Assembly: GCA_028714255.1 (NCBI GenBank)
Contig: JAQTMR010000010.1
Coordinates: 1-64,000 of the forward strand
Reading direction: 5' to 3'
Length of the DNA: 64,000 nt
From: Phycisphaerae bacterium
Lineage (GTDB): Bacteria; Planctomycetota; Phycisphaerae; Sedimentisphaerales; Anaerobacaceae
Part shown: positions 14,815 through 23,470 of the stretch, one piece after another
Layout of the letters: each line of letters starts with the position of its first letter
How positions within the stretch are numbered: the stretch's first letter is position 1
Program-made: the position numbers and the translations under genes
The notes under the pieces: generated by a model
What the model was told of the DNA's origin: nothing
Databases searched by the model: none
Seen by the model: only the letters and a program-made list of their open reading frames with translations

Positions 14815-17595
14815 TCACCGTGGGTCGGGAACGAGCTGCATAGCACGGATTTTTACCTTGCCGAAATACGGGACAAGACTGGTCGCTGGGTAATCCGGAT
14901 TTCGATAGACATCGCTCCTGTCTAAAATAGCTATGACCCTTTTTTGTGGGCCTTCGACTATGGGGTTGCCGTCTTTATCTTTTCCAATACCTGAGCAAAC
15001 ACGGACGAGGATATAAGCGGTAAAGACGTCGCTGCGAACCGTAACTAAGTTGCTAATACGTGCGAAAATAACATCGCGTTCCTCGAAATCATCCGGAGCA
15101 TTATCCGGCGTAAGGTCTGGAAATTCTGTTTGGTTAGCATCGTCAATACCGTAATAATCAATGTGGTAATTCAGATCGGCGCCAAGATTGACATCACAAA
15201 GCCGGCCAATACTTTCAAAGCCGGCAGCGCCCGGCCGAACTCCATAGTCATTAGGTTCACCACAAGGTATTTTTGTTTTATCCCGACAGGCAACGATTGC
15301 ATGGGCGAGAGCGGTATTGTTATAGCCGCTTTTTCTCTGCGAGACCCAGGGTAATTGTGCCAGGACATACCACGGAGCGGTATTGATATTTATCTTGCCG
15401 GGGACTTCCCACTCCGGACTTTTGTCCAGGTCTGTTTCATCTACCCAGCCAACAGGGTCTGATAGTGTCTTTCCATCACCATCATTATTTATGTTGTCCA
15501 TCTGCGGCTCGAAAATGGTCAGGTACTGGAACAGGTCTTGATAGTCCGGGTCGGCCAAATTGAGGCGGGCGGTATCTTCGGTATCAGCCGAGCCGATATC
15601 ATAAGCTTTTTTGCGAAAGATTGTTCCGATTTCGCCGACGTTCGTGAAATCTCTATTAGCCGGATGCGCCTGAATATAAATCGAATCTCCGGTTCCGGAT
15701 GGAGGGTAGGCATTGTAATCGCCGAGATTCGGAGTCCTCAGAGTAAGGGCAGGGTCCCACAATCGCCTTATGCACTTGTGTTTGGTAATGTCCCTTTGCA
15801 TACTTTGAGCCGTATTAGTAACATTTTCCCATACGCTGGCGTCGAAGCCAGTCACTGTTACGGCATCGACTGTGAGCCAGTAGGCTGGATCGGAACCTAT
15901 CTTGCGCTGCAGCTCTATGACGCTGCCCGGCCAAACGACCTTGACGCCATAGCTGCCGAGAGTAATTGTTTGAGGGTGAGGGGGGCCGATATCCGGGTAG
16001 TTATCGCCGGTGAAACTTATATTAAACGGCGTGCTCTCCGGGCCCTCGAAATATATCACATGAAAACTCTTTGTACCCGACCAGATGATATCAACTGTTC
16101 CATAGTACTGGATATCGAGACGCCATTCACCCACCACAGGATGGTCATCTTCTGGATAGGGCTTGTGAAGCTCTATCGCATAAGACAAATCAAAATCGGT
16201 CGGGAAGGTCCACGACCCCGTGCCTGAACGCGGCTTGAACTTGCGAGTCAGCTCGGATATGTAAACGCAGGGCTGCTCGAAGCCGTAATAAACGCTATTG
16301 TCAGGGGTTCGATAAGTACTAACTTTGTTGTCGGAGTCAGGGATGCTGGATGTCGGCCCATCGACGCAGTCGATAAGATTTACAGTAAGCTGCGCAGCTA
16401 CGGCATCCGGGTTGGGATAGCTGGTGCCGAGCGCATCTACTATCGCTTCGTATATGGCGGTATTACTATCATTGTTGATATTTACCATTGCTTCGTTGCC
16501 GCTCGGCTTGATAATCCGGTCCATATTATAGGTAGTAAGAAAATGTCTTCGGTCAGTTTTATCAGAGTAATCAGGGTTTGTAATCCTCGGCTTCCAATCA
16601 TCAAGCCCCCAGTTGTCAGAGCTGTCATAAAGACCGCCCGGGGCCCCGTATGCATCGCTCGTACATGGGTCTTCATCCTCGAAACGCGATACACATTTGC
16701 TGTCAATGCAATAGCGATATTTTAATTCGAGTTCATCGGATATATCGAACGGCAGGTAATCATCATAGGGGTCTTCTATCCTCCATATCAATTCATCCTG
16801 ATAATCCGAATATGATTTATTATCAGGATTGCGGGCGTTGTGCAAATTGCTGATTGTGTCGGTTCCTCTCAAAATCTCGTCAAGGTCTATTTGCATCTGG
16901 CTCGAGCCATCGACTCTCGACGCGTCACTGCTGGCGGGGTCGAACTCGTAAGCGGTGTTGACATTAATCATCCCGCCGTTGTCGATGATTCTTATGGCCG
17001 CGTATATGGGTTTGCCCTTGTCGGATGTTATATCGTCAAGCTCGATCCATTTCGAATCCGCTATTCCGTCACCATCAGCATCAGCTAACTGGTTTTCCAG
17101 GTCGCCATTCGAGTCCAATTCAATATCAGGATACTCCCGGATGACCTTTCGAGTACCAGGAGGGTCAACATTTATATTTTGGGTTAGAAAGAACCTGTTA
17201 TGCAGATACCCTGTAACATCGCTTATCTGCCGCCAGTAATAATTATTAGCATCGCCTTTGTACGGTTCGATACTTGCCAGCCATTTGTCCTCGTCGCCGG
17301 GGTAGTCGTAGTATTCTTGCACTGTTGCGCCCTTCGGCATGCCCGGGACGTCCGAGGCAAGCTCCTGCGAAATCCGGTCGATGATGGATTCGACCGCGTA
17401 ATTAAGCTCTTTGTTTTCCGATATATTCGACGTCGCCATCCTGTCCACTCTGGCTATCATAATAAACATCATGCCGATGATGGCCAGGATACTGGTCAGT
17501 ACCACGGTCAGGATTATGGCCGAGCCGACAATCTTTCGTGACTCGTGACTCGTGACTCGTCGCTCGTCGCTGGTGAATTGTAGTTTATTGTCCAT
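14815..17595 (-). CDS. GspK-like large minor pseudopilin
   Basis: About 926 residues, far longer than the usual 300-350 of GspK. After a low-complexity basic leader comes 'GSAIILTVVLTSILAIIGMMFIMIARVDR', the hydrophobic helix of type II secretion GspK proteins, followed by 'NYAVESIIDRIS'. A later 'PGKININTAPWYVLAQLPW' is the helix-hairpin-helix-like GspK signature. Large loops between these are rich in Asp and Pro and unassigned. GspK caps the pseudopilus tip. The leader is encoded by tandem 'actcgtg'-type heptamers (17538-17575). The first possible ATG is 17628, and 17595 is preferred because it leaves a shorter leader. It is the last gene of the secretion operon. Confidence 0.75.
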   Translation of the reverse strand: MDNKLQFTSDERRVTSHESRKIVGSAIILTVVLTSILAIIGMMFIMIARVDRMATSNISENKELNYAVESIIDRISQELASDVPGMPKGATVQEYYDYPGDEDKWLASIEPYKGDANNYYWRQISDVTGYLHNRFFLTQNINVDPPGTRKVIREYPDIELDSNGDLENQLADADGDGIADSKWIELDDITSDKGKPIYAAIRIIDNGGMINVNTAYEFDPASSDASRVDGSSQMQIDLDEILRGTDTISNLHNARNPDNKSYSDYQDELIWRIEDPYDDYLPFDISDELELKYRYCIDSKCVSRFEDEDPCTSDAYGAPGGLYDSSDNWGLDDWKPRITNPDYSDKTDRRHFLTTYNMDRIIKPSGNEAMVNINNDSNTAIYEAIVDALGTSYPNPDAVAAQLTVNLIDCVDGPTSSIPDSDNKVSTYRTPDNSVYYGFEQPCVYISELTRKFKPRSGTGSWTFPTDFDLSYAIELHKPYPEDDHPVVGEWRLDIQYYGTVDIIWSGTKSFHVIYFEGPESTPFNISFTGDNYPDIGPPHPQTITLGSYGVKVVWPGSVIELQRKIGSDPAYWLTVDAVTVTGFDASVWENVTNTAQSMQRDITKHKCIRRLWDPALTLRTPNLGDYNAYPPSGTGDSIYIQAHPANRDFTNVGEIGTIFRKKAYDIGSADTEDTARLNLADPDYQDLFQYLTIFEPQMDNINNDGDGKTLSDPVGWVDETDLDKSPEWEVPGKININTAPWYVLAQLPWVSQRKSGYNNTALAHAIVACRDKTKIPCGEPNDYGVRPGAAGFESIGRLCDVNLGADLNYHIDYYGIDDANQTEFPDLTPDNAPDDFEERDVIFARISNLVTVRSDVFTAYILVRVCSGIGKDKDGNPIVEGPQKRVIAILDRSDVYRNPDYPATSLVPYFGKVKIRAMQLVPDPR

Positions 17596-17645
17596 ATTTT
17601 GTTTCTGTCCTCTCCGTAAGGAGTCCATAGGACTGTGACCTAAAC

Positions 17646-18497
17646 TTATTTTCTCAAATAAACAATATGCGTAAATTTCCTGCCATTTTTTATAATGCCT
17701 TTGGAATCATACAGTGTAAAAGTGAACTTCAGCGCCTCAGGAGAAAGGTACTTGGGCCAGACAGCAATTTCACTGTCTTCAGGCCGCCATTCGTTAAAAT
17801 TTTTGGATATAGGTGTGGTTGACTCCCAGTCTTCCCCGCCGACATATTGTATCGTGAAATCATCCACTCCCCTGGCCATATACATCACCAATAACCTGTC
17901 GAAATCATCACTATCCTCAGGGTTTAAGGGCTCGCCCATAATGTTATTTGCGTCAAATTTCTCTGCGGTCAATTCCGCCAAAAACGTTGTATTACTATAT
18001 TCATTTACTGGTGAGACCAAATCGAAACTATTCACACCCGAATCAGCGGTTATTATCGTCTGTCTCCTTACCAGTATCTTTTCCTTCGGCTCGGCGGACG
18101 TATTGGCAATGCCATAAAATATACACGCAGCATTACCCACAACTGTTTTTTTGTCTGGACTGCCGTATTGCCCGGTGGTTTGGAAATCCCCGATTGCAAA
18201 AAATATGATACTGTCGAACCTTACGTCATTAGTATCCTTGACAAAGTTTACTTTCCCACTCGGCTTCCACAACATCCCTTCGAAGTCGGCGTCGAGCTGG
18301 TTGGTAATAGCGCGGAGCTTCTGCATAATCTCCGTATTTGCGATGGCTGTGCGGTAGGAGTTTATGCTGACCTTGAAAATTATCCCTGCGAATAAAAATA
18401 TTATCCCCAGAAGGGCAACCGAAACCACAAGCTCAATTAATGTAAAGGCCCTACAGGTTCGTTGTTCATTGTTCATTGTTCGTAGTGTATTTTTCAT
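17646..18497 (-). CDS. Minor pseudopilin, GspJ-like
   Basis: About 283 residues. The prepilin signal is 'CRAFTLIELVVSVALLGIIFLFAGIIF', with Ala rather than Gly at the -1 position before Phe, and Glu at +5. The downstream part, with two-stranded repeats and 'RAITNQLDADFEGM', resembles GspJ/PulJ. The leader contains 'NTLRTMNNEQRT', encoded by short tandem repeats (around 18455-18490). The start ATG 18497 avoids an upstream extension from repeat DNA. It sits 50 bases before the GspK-like gene, the usual J-K order of type II secretion operons. Confidence 0.75.
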   Translation of the reverse strand: MKNTLRTMNNEQRTCRAFTLIELVVSVALLGIIFLFAGIIFKVSINSYRTAIANTEIMQKLRAITNQLDADFEGMLWKPSGKVNFVKDTNDVRFDSIIFFAIGDFQTTGQYGSPDKKTVVGNAACIFYGIANTSAEPKEKILVRRQTIITADSGVNSFDLVSPVNEYSNTTFLAELTAEKFDANNIMGEPLNPEDSDDFDRLLVMYMARGVDDFTIQYVGGEDWESTTPISKNFNEWRPEDSEIAVWPKYLSPEALKFTFTLYDSKGIIKNGRKFTHIVYLRK

Positions 18498-18524
18498 CTT
18501 TTTTATTTTTGCCACAGAGTTCAC

Positions 18525-18678
18525 AGAGACCTCAGAGATAAAAAGAATTTAATTATCATTAACTTTGCTTTCTCCGTGTTAATCTGTGTTAATCCGTGTC
18601 TAATTTTTACTTTCATCTTTTTAACTCTTGCCACAGATTTTCGATTCTCTGTGTCACTCGGTGTTCTCTGTGGCTAAA
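18525..18678. repeat. Periodic repeat words between pseudopilin genes
   Basis: This spacer is made of the words 'gtgttaatctgtgttaatccgtgtc' and 'ccacag...ctctgtg', members of the roughly 10-base periodic repeat family described for 7.7 kb, 20.5 kb, 37.7 kb and 53.9 kb. Confidence 0.6.
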
Positions 18679-19542
18679 TCAAAAACTAATCACCTTCTGA
18701 TAAATCGCTATACAAGGCCCAAGGCCGCCGCTGACCGGAGGCGGAACCACCCAGACCTTCGGTAAACTAATCGGGCTACCCTGCCAATCCGTGTTGTCCC
18801 AGTCCTTGTCGAGCAGAATGGTATTAGGAATTTCCCGATAACGTTCCAGCACACGATATATCCGGCCGGTTGCGTCATCGACGATTCTGTACCCGTCGTT
18901 AATAAATGTTATTTTGTTGGGGTCGTTTATCGAAAGCTCGTTATCTTTACCAGTTACCTCTGTGACATCGACTTTAACCGGCACGGGCCGATCACCATCA
19001 TCACTGCCGCTCGGTGTGCGGTATTGCATATTTGGGCTTATCCTTCTGCATACGAAGACCGTTACCTGCACGGGCGGATTCGGATTGGTCGCAAGGTTTT
19101 CCGTGAGCCTGCACAAAGCCGACCAGAAATACTGCTTATCTGAAACGTTAATTTCGGGGTCCGAAGGGTACGCGAATTCGTCGGCATCAATATTCCCTGT
19201 TGCCGTTGCGGGAAATACTGACGGGTCATTGAAATCCGCAAGCGCCGTTCGCGACAAGCCGCTAAGCACAACATCATCAAATGAGTCGTCCGGGTCACCT
19301 TCAGCGTATATTCTTATCTTCGCAAAGGCCTCGTCCGCCGCCACCGCAGCGATGGTCCGCTCGGTGGCGATTGTCGTTAGATGAATGCCGACTGGGAACA
19401 CCCCTGCTATAAAAATCATCCCGACAGACAATATCCCTATTGCTATCAGTATCTCGGTAAGGGAAAAGCCGTGGCTCGTGGCTCGTGGCTCGGCACTCGT
19501 TGTTCTGCATTCTACATTCTTTGTTCTATGTTTTTTGTTCAT
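18679..19542 (-). CDS. Minor pseudopilin, GspI/PilV-like
   Basis: About 287 residues from ATG 19542. The prepilin motif is 'SHGFSLTEILIAIGILSVGMIFIAGVFPVGI' with Gly at -1 and Glu at +5, and the phrase 'LIAIGILSVGM' is typical of GspI/PilV. The leader 'RTKNVECRTTSAEPRATSHG' is low complexity and corresponds to tandem short repeats in the DNA (19477-19525). The rest is a secreted beta-rich domain ending in 'CIAIYQKVISF'. A possible upstream start at 19593 would overlap the preceding gene. It is part of the minor pseudopilin set that initiates pseudopilus assembly. Confidence 0.75.
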   Translation of the reverse strand: MNKKHRTKNVECRTTSAEPRATSHGFSLTEILIAIGILSVGMIFIAGVFPVGIHLTTIATERTIAAVAADEAFAKIRIYAEGDPDDSFDDVVLSGLSRTALADFNDPSVFPATATGNIDADEFAYPSDPEINVSDKQYFWSALCRLTENLATNPNPPVQVTVFVCRRISPNMQYRTPSGSDDGDRPVPVKVDVTEVTGKDNELSINDPNKITFINDGYRIVDDATGRIYRVLERYREIPNTILLDKDWDNTDWQGSPISLPKVWVVPPPVSGGLGPCIAIYQKVISF

Positions 19543-19582
19543 TGTTAATTGCTTGCCTCGGCGTAGGTCACCGAAGCCGGGT

Positions 19583-20416
19583 TCATTGTTCAATCATTGT
19601 CCCTGTATATGGGTTTATGTAAGTCTCTTTATGGTTATCAACGAAATATTTAAGATAATCCGTATATCTCCTGGCAGGATTTGCCTTTTCAAATACTGTC
19701 CTGTCATAAATTATAAAACTCCTTCTGCTCGGCTCTTCAACAAGACCAAGTTCAGAATAATCATCCTGAACAAATTGTCCTATATTATTATCTCTGATAT
19801 TTTCAATAGAATTAAAAATGTCGTCATACCAAGACCCAACAGGATCTGACGGCCGATAGACACCCTTTCTATTTCTGGTTTGTACAGTTCTTACTGTTAA
19901 CTTACCCGATGGGGAAAAGACAATCGAAAAAGAAGTTGTATCGATTAGCTCCCAATCACTGTCAATTCTGTTATCGTTATCAACAATCTGGTCGGGGTTG
20001 GGCGAACCCAGATTCAAATCCATTACACCGACTGAATCAGGCAGCTTGATTGGTTTTATACCTTTAACTGCTGTAAAAATATCTCCATCTGTTTGCTGAG
20101 AACTTAAATTTTTCCGAGGTTGATAAATTATAAAAATCATATATTGCGATGCCTTCAACGGCGCGTTGTTCGGGTCGTCTTTGTAGTAGGCATACTGGAA
20201 CCTTACGCCTGCGTAACGCTGCTCTTTTGCGGCGATTGCCCGGGCAGCGGAAAAAGCTGCGCTTATCATGGCCTTTCCGCCGGACTCGGCTTCGACGGAC
20301 TTATACAAGCTGCGCGCGGCTGGCAGACCGAAAACGACGAGAAGCGCTATGATTGCGATGACCACAATCTCTTCCATCAGCGAAAGACCGGGTTTTGTTC
20401 GTAGTTTGTAGTTCAT
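19583..20416 (-). CDS. Minor pseudopilin, GspH-like
   Basis: A 277-residue protein with prepilin signal 'KPGLSLMEEIVVIAIIALLVVFGLPAARSL' (Gly at -1; Leu at +1 instead of Phe; Glu at +5). 'SAAFSAARAIAAKEQRYAGVRF' after the helix, and strands such as 'FSIVFSPSGKLTV', match GspH/FimT-type minor pseudopilins. The leader is short, only nine residues. It lies downstream of a 312-base repeat-filled gap within the same operon. Confidence 0.75.
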   Translation of the reverse strand: MNYKLRTKPGLSLMEEIVVIAIIALLVVFGLPAARSLYKSVEAESGGKAMISAAFSAARAIAAKEQRYAGVRFQYAYYKDDPNNAPLKASQYMIFIIYQPRKNLSSQQTDGDIFTAVKGIKPIKLPDSVGVMDLNLGSPNPDQIVDNDNRIDSDWELIDTTSFSIVFSPSGKLTVRTVQTRNRKGVYRPSDPVGSWYDDIFNSIENIRDNNIGQFVQDDYSELGLVEEPSRRSFIIYDRTVFEKANPARRYTDYLKYFVDNHKETYINPYTGTMIEQ

Positions 20417-20728
20417 AGTTTTGCCACAGAGGCACTAAGGCACTAAGAGTTAACTATATTTATTTTTTAACTTTTTTTGCCACAGAGGTCATCCGCCTTC
20501 GCCGAGGCTTCGTCGGACAGGCAGAGAACCCTTCGACTTCGCTCAGGGCAGGCACAGAGATATACAATAAAAAAACAGTGTTAATCCGTGTTAATCCGTG
20601 TCTGCGTTTTATTTTCATTTTTTTGCCACTAAGTCGTCAAGATGGCTTACGCCAGCCCAAAGGCACCAAGGTTAAATATATCCTTTTTTTACTTTTAATT
20701 CTTTGTGACTTAGTGTCTTTGTGGCCTA
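20417..20728. repeat. Repeat-filled gap in the pseudopilin operon
   Basis: No gene is seen. It contains 'ccacagaggcactaaggcactaag' type words, a 'cgccttcgccgaggcttcgtcggacagg' element (about 20490-20520), a TTCGACTTCGCTCAGGGC element (20529-20549) and 'gtgttaatccgtgttaatccgtgtc' (20579-20603). All belong to the dispersed repeat families of this genome. Confidence 0.65.
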
Positions 20729-21415
20729 TTACCTGCTTTTTATATCATCATCCGTGCCGAAATCTCTGTCCGGCCCGGCTGAAATAACTATCGGGAAAGT
20801 CCTCGGCGAATCCTGCCCCGGCTCGCTCGATGTGGGTTCGGTTTCTTCCTCAACGTTTTCGTAATAGCTGTATCGCAGCGTCTGGCCCCACGGGTCAATC
20901 ACCCTAAACAGTGGATAAAACTTGCCGTCAATTTCAATAGTCATTTCATCGCCGTTGGCATCTTTTTGGCTTATCATGGATTTATCGATTTTATCCATTA
21001 CCTTTTTACTTTCGGGTACCCTGCCCAGGAAGAAGTACATCACCTCACTACCGGAGTAATTCGCATCGTGCGTACCACCGGCGATTGATGTGACACTTGT
21101 TACACCCTGTGCAGCTTCCATCGCAGCTTTAAGGTCACTTTCTGAAAAACCGTTGCAGTCCGGCGGAAAATCAAGCTGTGCATACGAACCCTTGAAGTTA
21201 TATCCGTAATCGCCGAATTCTCCCAGCGCCGCGTCAAGCAGTTCGAGGGTGCTTTTGATAAGTCTGTCTTTGCCCTGGGTGTCTATACGGCCGGCGATAC
21301 CGATTACCATTGCCGCCAGTATCGCGATTATCGCCGTGACAACCAGTATCTCGATAAGTGTAACGCCCGTTAGGTTCGACAAGCTCACTATAAATTTGTG
21401 TTTGCTGCTTTTCAT
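20729..21415 (-). CDS. Pseudopilin, GspG-like
   Basis: A 228-residue protein. The prepilin signal is 'LTGVTLIEILVVTAIIAILAAMVIGIAGRI', with Gly at -1 and Glu at +5. It ends with 'PIVISAGPDRDFGTDDDIKSR', the calcium-binding GspG-type ending in which 'SAGPDG..GT.DDI' is diagnostic. The leader contains 'IVSLSNLTG', whose DNA (21373-21394) matches the GGTTCGACARGCTCACYATAAA repeat also found at 7469-7493, so a mobile repeat forms part of the signal peptide. It is one of three GspG-like proteins in the cluster. Confidence 0.8.
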   Translation of the reverse strand: MKSSKHKFIVSLSNLTGVTLIEILVVTAIIAILAAMVIGIAGRIDTQGKDRLIKSTLELLDAALGEFGDYGYNFKGSYAQLDFPPDCNGFSESDLKAAMEAAQGVTSVTSIAGGTHDANYSGSEVMYFFLGRVPESKKVMDKIDKSMISQKDANGDEMTIEIDGKFYPLFRVIDPWGQTLRYSYYENVEEETEPTSSEPGQDSPRTFPIVISAGPDRDFGTDDDIKSR

Positions 21416-21478
21416 AACTTTTAGCTTATCCAGTCGCGTGCGGGGGCGGGTTCAGTCGCTGCGACGGCTCAAGTTGTT

Positions 21479-22426
21479 TCAGAAGTTGTGGATGTCGTCG
21501 CTTGTCCCATACAGGCCGTCCGGCCCCGCCGAAATCAATATGTAAGAATCCGGTCTGTGGGGCCAGGCTGTTGTTGTTATCTTGCCGTCCCTGATGCCAT
21601 AGATATTGTCTTCGCCGTAGTCGAATTTATACAAGTTTTTAGGAGGTGGCGCTAAGGAGTGGGCTTTACCTGAGCTTCCGTCAGCCGTTATGCTCTTTAA
21701 TGCAATAAGATAAAAATTGTCATAGGCGTTGTAAATCTGATTTTTGTGGTCATTAGGGTTATTAGAAACATTGGGGTCAAATATCTTGCTGGAGGTATTT
21801 GCCTTGTAATATAGAATCGGAGTCCCCGCCTTGACAGCCTTGGCGGAATTTCCCGTACTGAGGGTCATTCTCCTTACGCCGAATGCGTCACAAATCACAT
21901 ATCTATCTGCATCAAGTCCACTACCACCGATATTATCAAACAATCCATCCTCTTTACCAGTTGAGTTACCGAGCCGGAATACATTTGCGCTCGCAAGCTC
22001 CAGATAAGGGCCTTTTCTGGCTTTCAAATTTTCCTCTTTCACCACATCCGATTCAGTTCCATCGAGATATATCATATTTGCCCCAGCTTTATCTTTACCA
22101 TCTGCCCTCCAGGCCGAATCGGGATGAAATCCGAGCAGGTCCCAGCCGACAAGGGCCTCGGCGAGTGTCTCGGCACCGCAATAAGCATAGTCAATGTCTT
22201 CAGAGAGACTTGGATCGTAGCCGTGTGATGGCGGATAATCACCGAAATCGCCTTTGAAGGCCGTCAGGGCCATCTCGATGGTCGCAAACTGCGCCTTCTG
22301 CTGCGTCTCTTTGGCCATGGTTTTTACCGTCGTCAGGGCAGGGACAAGCATCGCGACCAATATGGTGATTATCGCCATGACTATTAACAGTTCTATCATT
22401 GTGAAAGCTGATTTTTTAGGCTTCAC
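21479..22426 (-). CDS. Pseudopilin with GspG-type ending
   Basis: About 315 residues, starting with GTG 22426. This is supported by GGAGG eight bases upstream; an ATG ten codons earlier would lie before this ribosome site. The prepilin signal is 'KSAFTMIELLIVMAIITILVAMLVPAL' with Ala at -1. The long mature domain ends in 'DSYILISAGPDGLYGTSDDIHNF', the GspG-type terminal motif. It is a clear paralogue of the next gene upstream: both share 'QKAQF..I..AL..F.G....YPPS', 'YCGA..L.EALVG.DL.GF.P' and 'ILYYKA.TS'. The pair is typical of planctomycete clusters with multiple major-type pseudopilins. Confidence 0.8.
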   Translation of the reverse strand: MKPKKSAFTMIELLIVMAIITILVAMLVPALTTVKTMAKETQQKAQFATIEMALTAFKGDFGDYPPSHGYDPSLSEDIDYAYCGAETLAEALVGWDLLGFHPDSAWRADGKDKAGANMIYLDGTESDVVKEENLKARKGPYLELASANVFRLGNSTGKEDGLFDNIGGSGLDADRYVICDAFGVRRMTLSTGNSAKAVKAGTPILYYKANTSSKIFDPNVSNNPNDHKNQIYNAYDNFYLIALKSITADGSSGKAHSLAPPPKNLYKFDYGEDNIYGIRDGKITTTAWPHRPDSYILISAGPDGLYGTSDDIHNF

Positions 22427-22516
22427 AGTCGTTGCCTCCTGTAAATTTATCCACATCCTGCGGATTTACCGCTATTACCCTGCTTTTCCTTCGGCTGCGC
22501 CGAGGCCAGCCGCAAG

Positions 22517-23419
22517 CTATTTGTTAAAATTAAATATGTCATCGTCCGTGCCGTATGTGCCGTCAAAACCTGCGGAAATCAGAATATAAGAATCGGGCCT
22601 GTAAGGCCTGCCTTCTTCCATGCTGATTCTGCTGTCCTTTGTGATTTCATAAAACTTTTCAGTACTTACAGTGGAATCTATGGGGTGAGTGAGTGATCCT
22701 GTTGTATCCCACGGCAGTCCCAGCTGGACTAATTTGTCGTTGTCCAGATAATTGTAAATATTATTTGCGTTCTCATTGTATGCCGTCGGCAAGTTATTTG
22801 AGTCATGTATGTAGCCTGATGTATCGGCCTTGTAGTAAAGTATCGGCATGCCGACGCCTTTTCCGGTAACCCTGTGTTTAACACGATTATAAACGTCGCA
22901 AAGAACGTACAAATCTTCATCAAGCGTATCTGTGTTTCCTGCTCCATACAGGTCTGCCATTTTGTAGGCATCGGAAGTCTGCTGCAGATACGTCTTTCTG
23001 GACTTTAAATTCTCCGCGTCGGTCGGGAAAAGAGGATCCCCGGTTGGATTATTATCGTATAGCTTTGTCTCAGTGGCCCCGTCTATTGTGCAATCAGCCC
23101 TGAAGCGTGAAAGCGGGTTAAAGCCCATCAAATCCTGTCCTACCAGGGCCTCGCAAAGCCTCATCGCTCCGCAGTATTCCTCGCCTGCCTCGTCCTGAGC
23201 GATTGAAGGCGGATAGCCGTCCCACTCGCCGCTGAAAAGCTCCAGCGCGGAATCGATGCTGTGGAACTGGGCCTTTTGCCGGACTTCTCTTGCGTACCGT
23301 TTGGCCATATTCAGAGACGGCACGAGCAGACCTATGAGAATGATGATGATACTCATAACGGTCAGCAGCTCTATAATGGTGAATGCTCTTTTTTCGAATT
23401 GTTTGGTGTTCTGTTTCAT
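22517..23419 (-). CDS. Pseudopilin with GspG-type ending
   Basis: A 300-residue paralogue of the preceding entry. The prepilin signal 'KRAFTIIELLTVMSIIIILIGLLVPSL' has Ala at -1 and Glu at +5. The mature domain ends in 'DSYILISAGFDGTYGTDDDIFNFNK'. The start ATG follows a good GGAG seven bases away. It is the first pseudopilin gene after the GspF/PilC gene in the operon. Which of the paralogues is the major pseudopilin cannot be read from the sequence. Confidence 0.8.
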   Translation of the reverse strand: MKQNTKQFEKRAFTIIELLTVMSIIIILIGLLVPSLNMAKRYAREVRQKAQFHSIDSALELFSGEWDGYPPSIAQDEAGEEYCGAMRLCEALVGQDLMGFNPLSRFRADCTIDGATETKLYDNNPTGDPLFPTDAENLKSRKTYLQQTSDAYKMADLYGAGNTDTLDEDLYVLCDVYNRVKHRVTGKGVGMPILYYKADTSGYIHDSNNLPTAYNENANNIYNYLDNDKLVQLGLPWDTTGSLTHPIDSTVSTEKFYEITKDSRISMEEGRPYRPDSYILISAGFDGTYGTDDDIFNFNK

Positions 23420-23470
23420 TTTTATTCTCCTTATTATTGCTTGATTAAGCGCCCTGTTTCGGCCCGGTTT

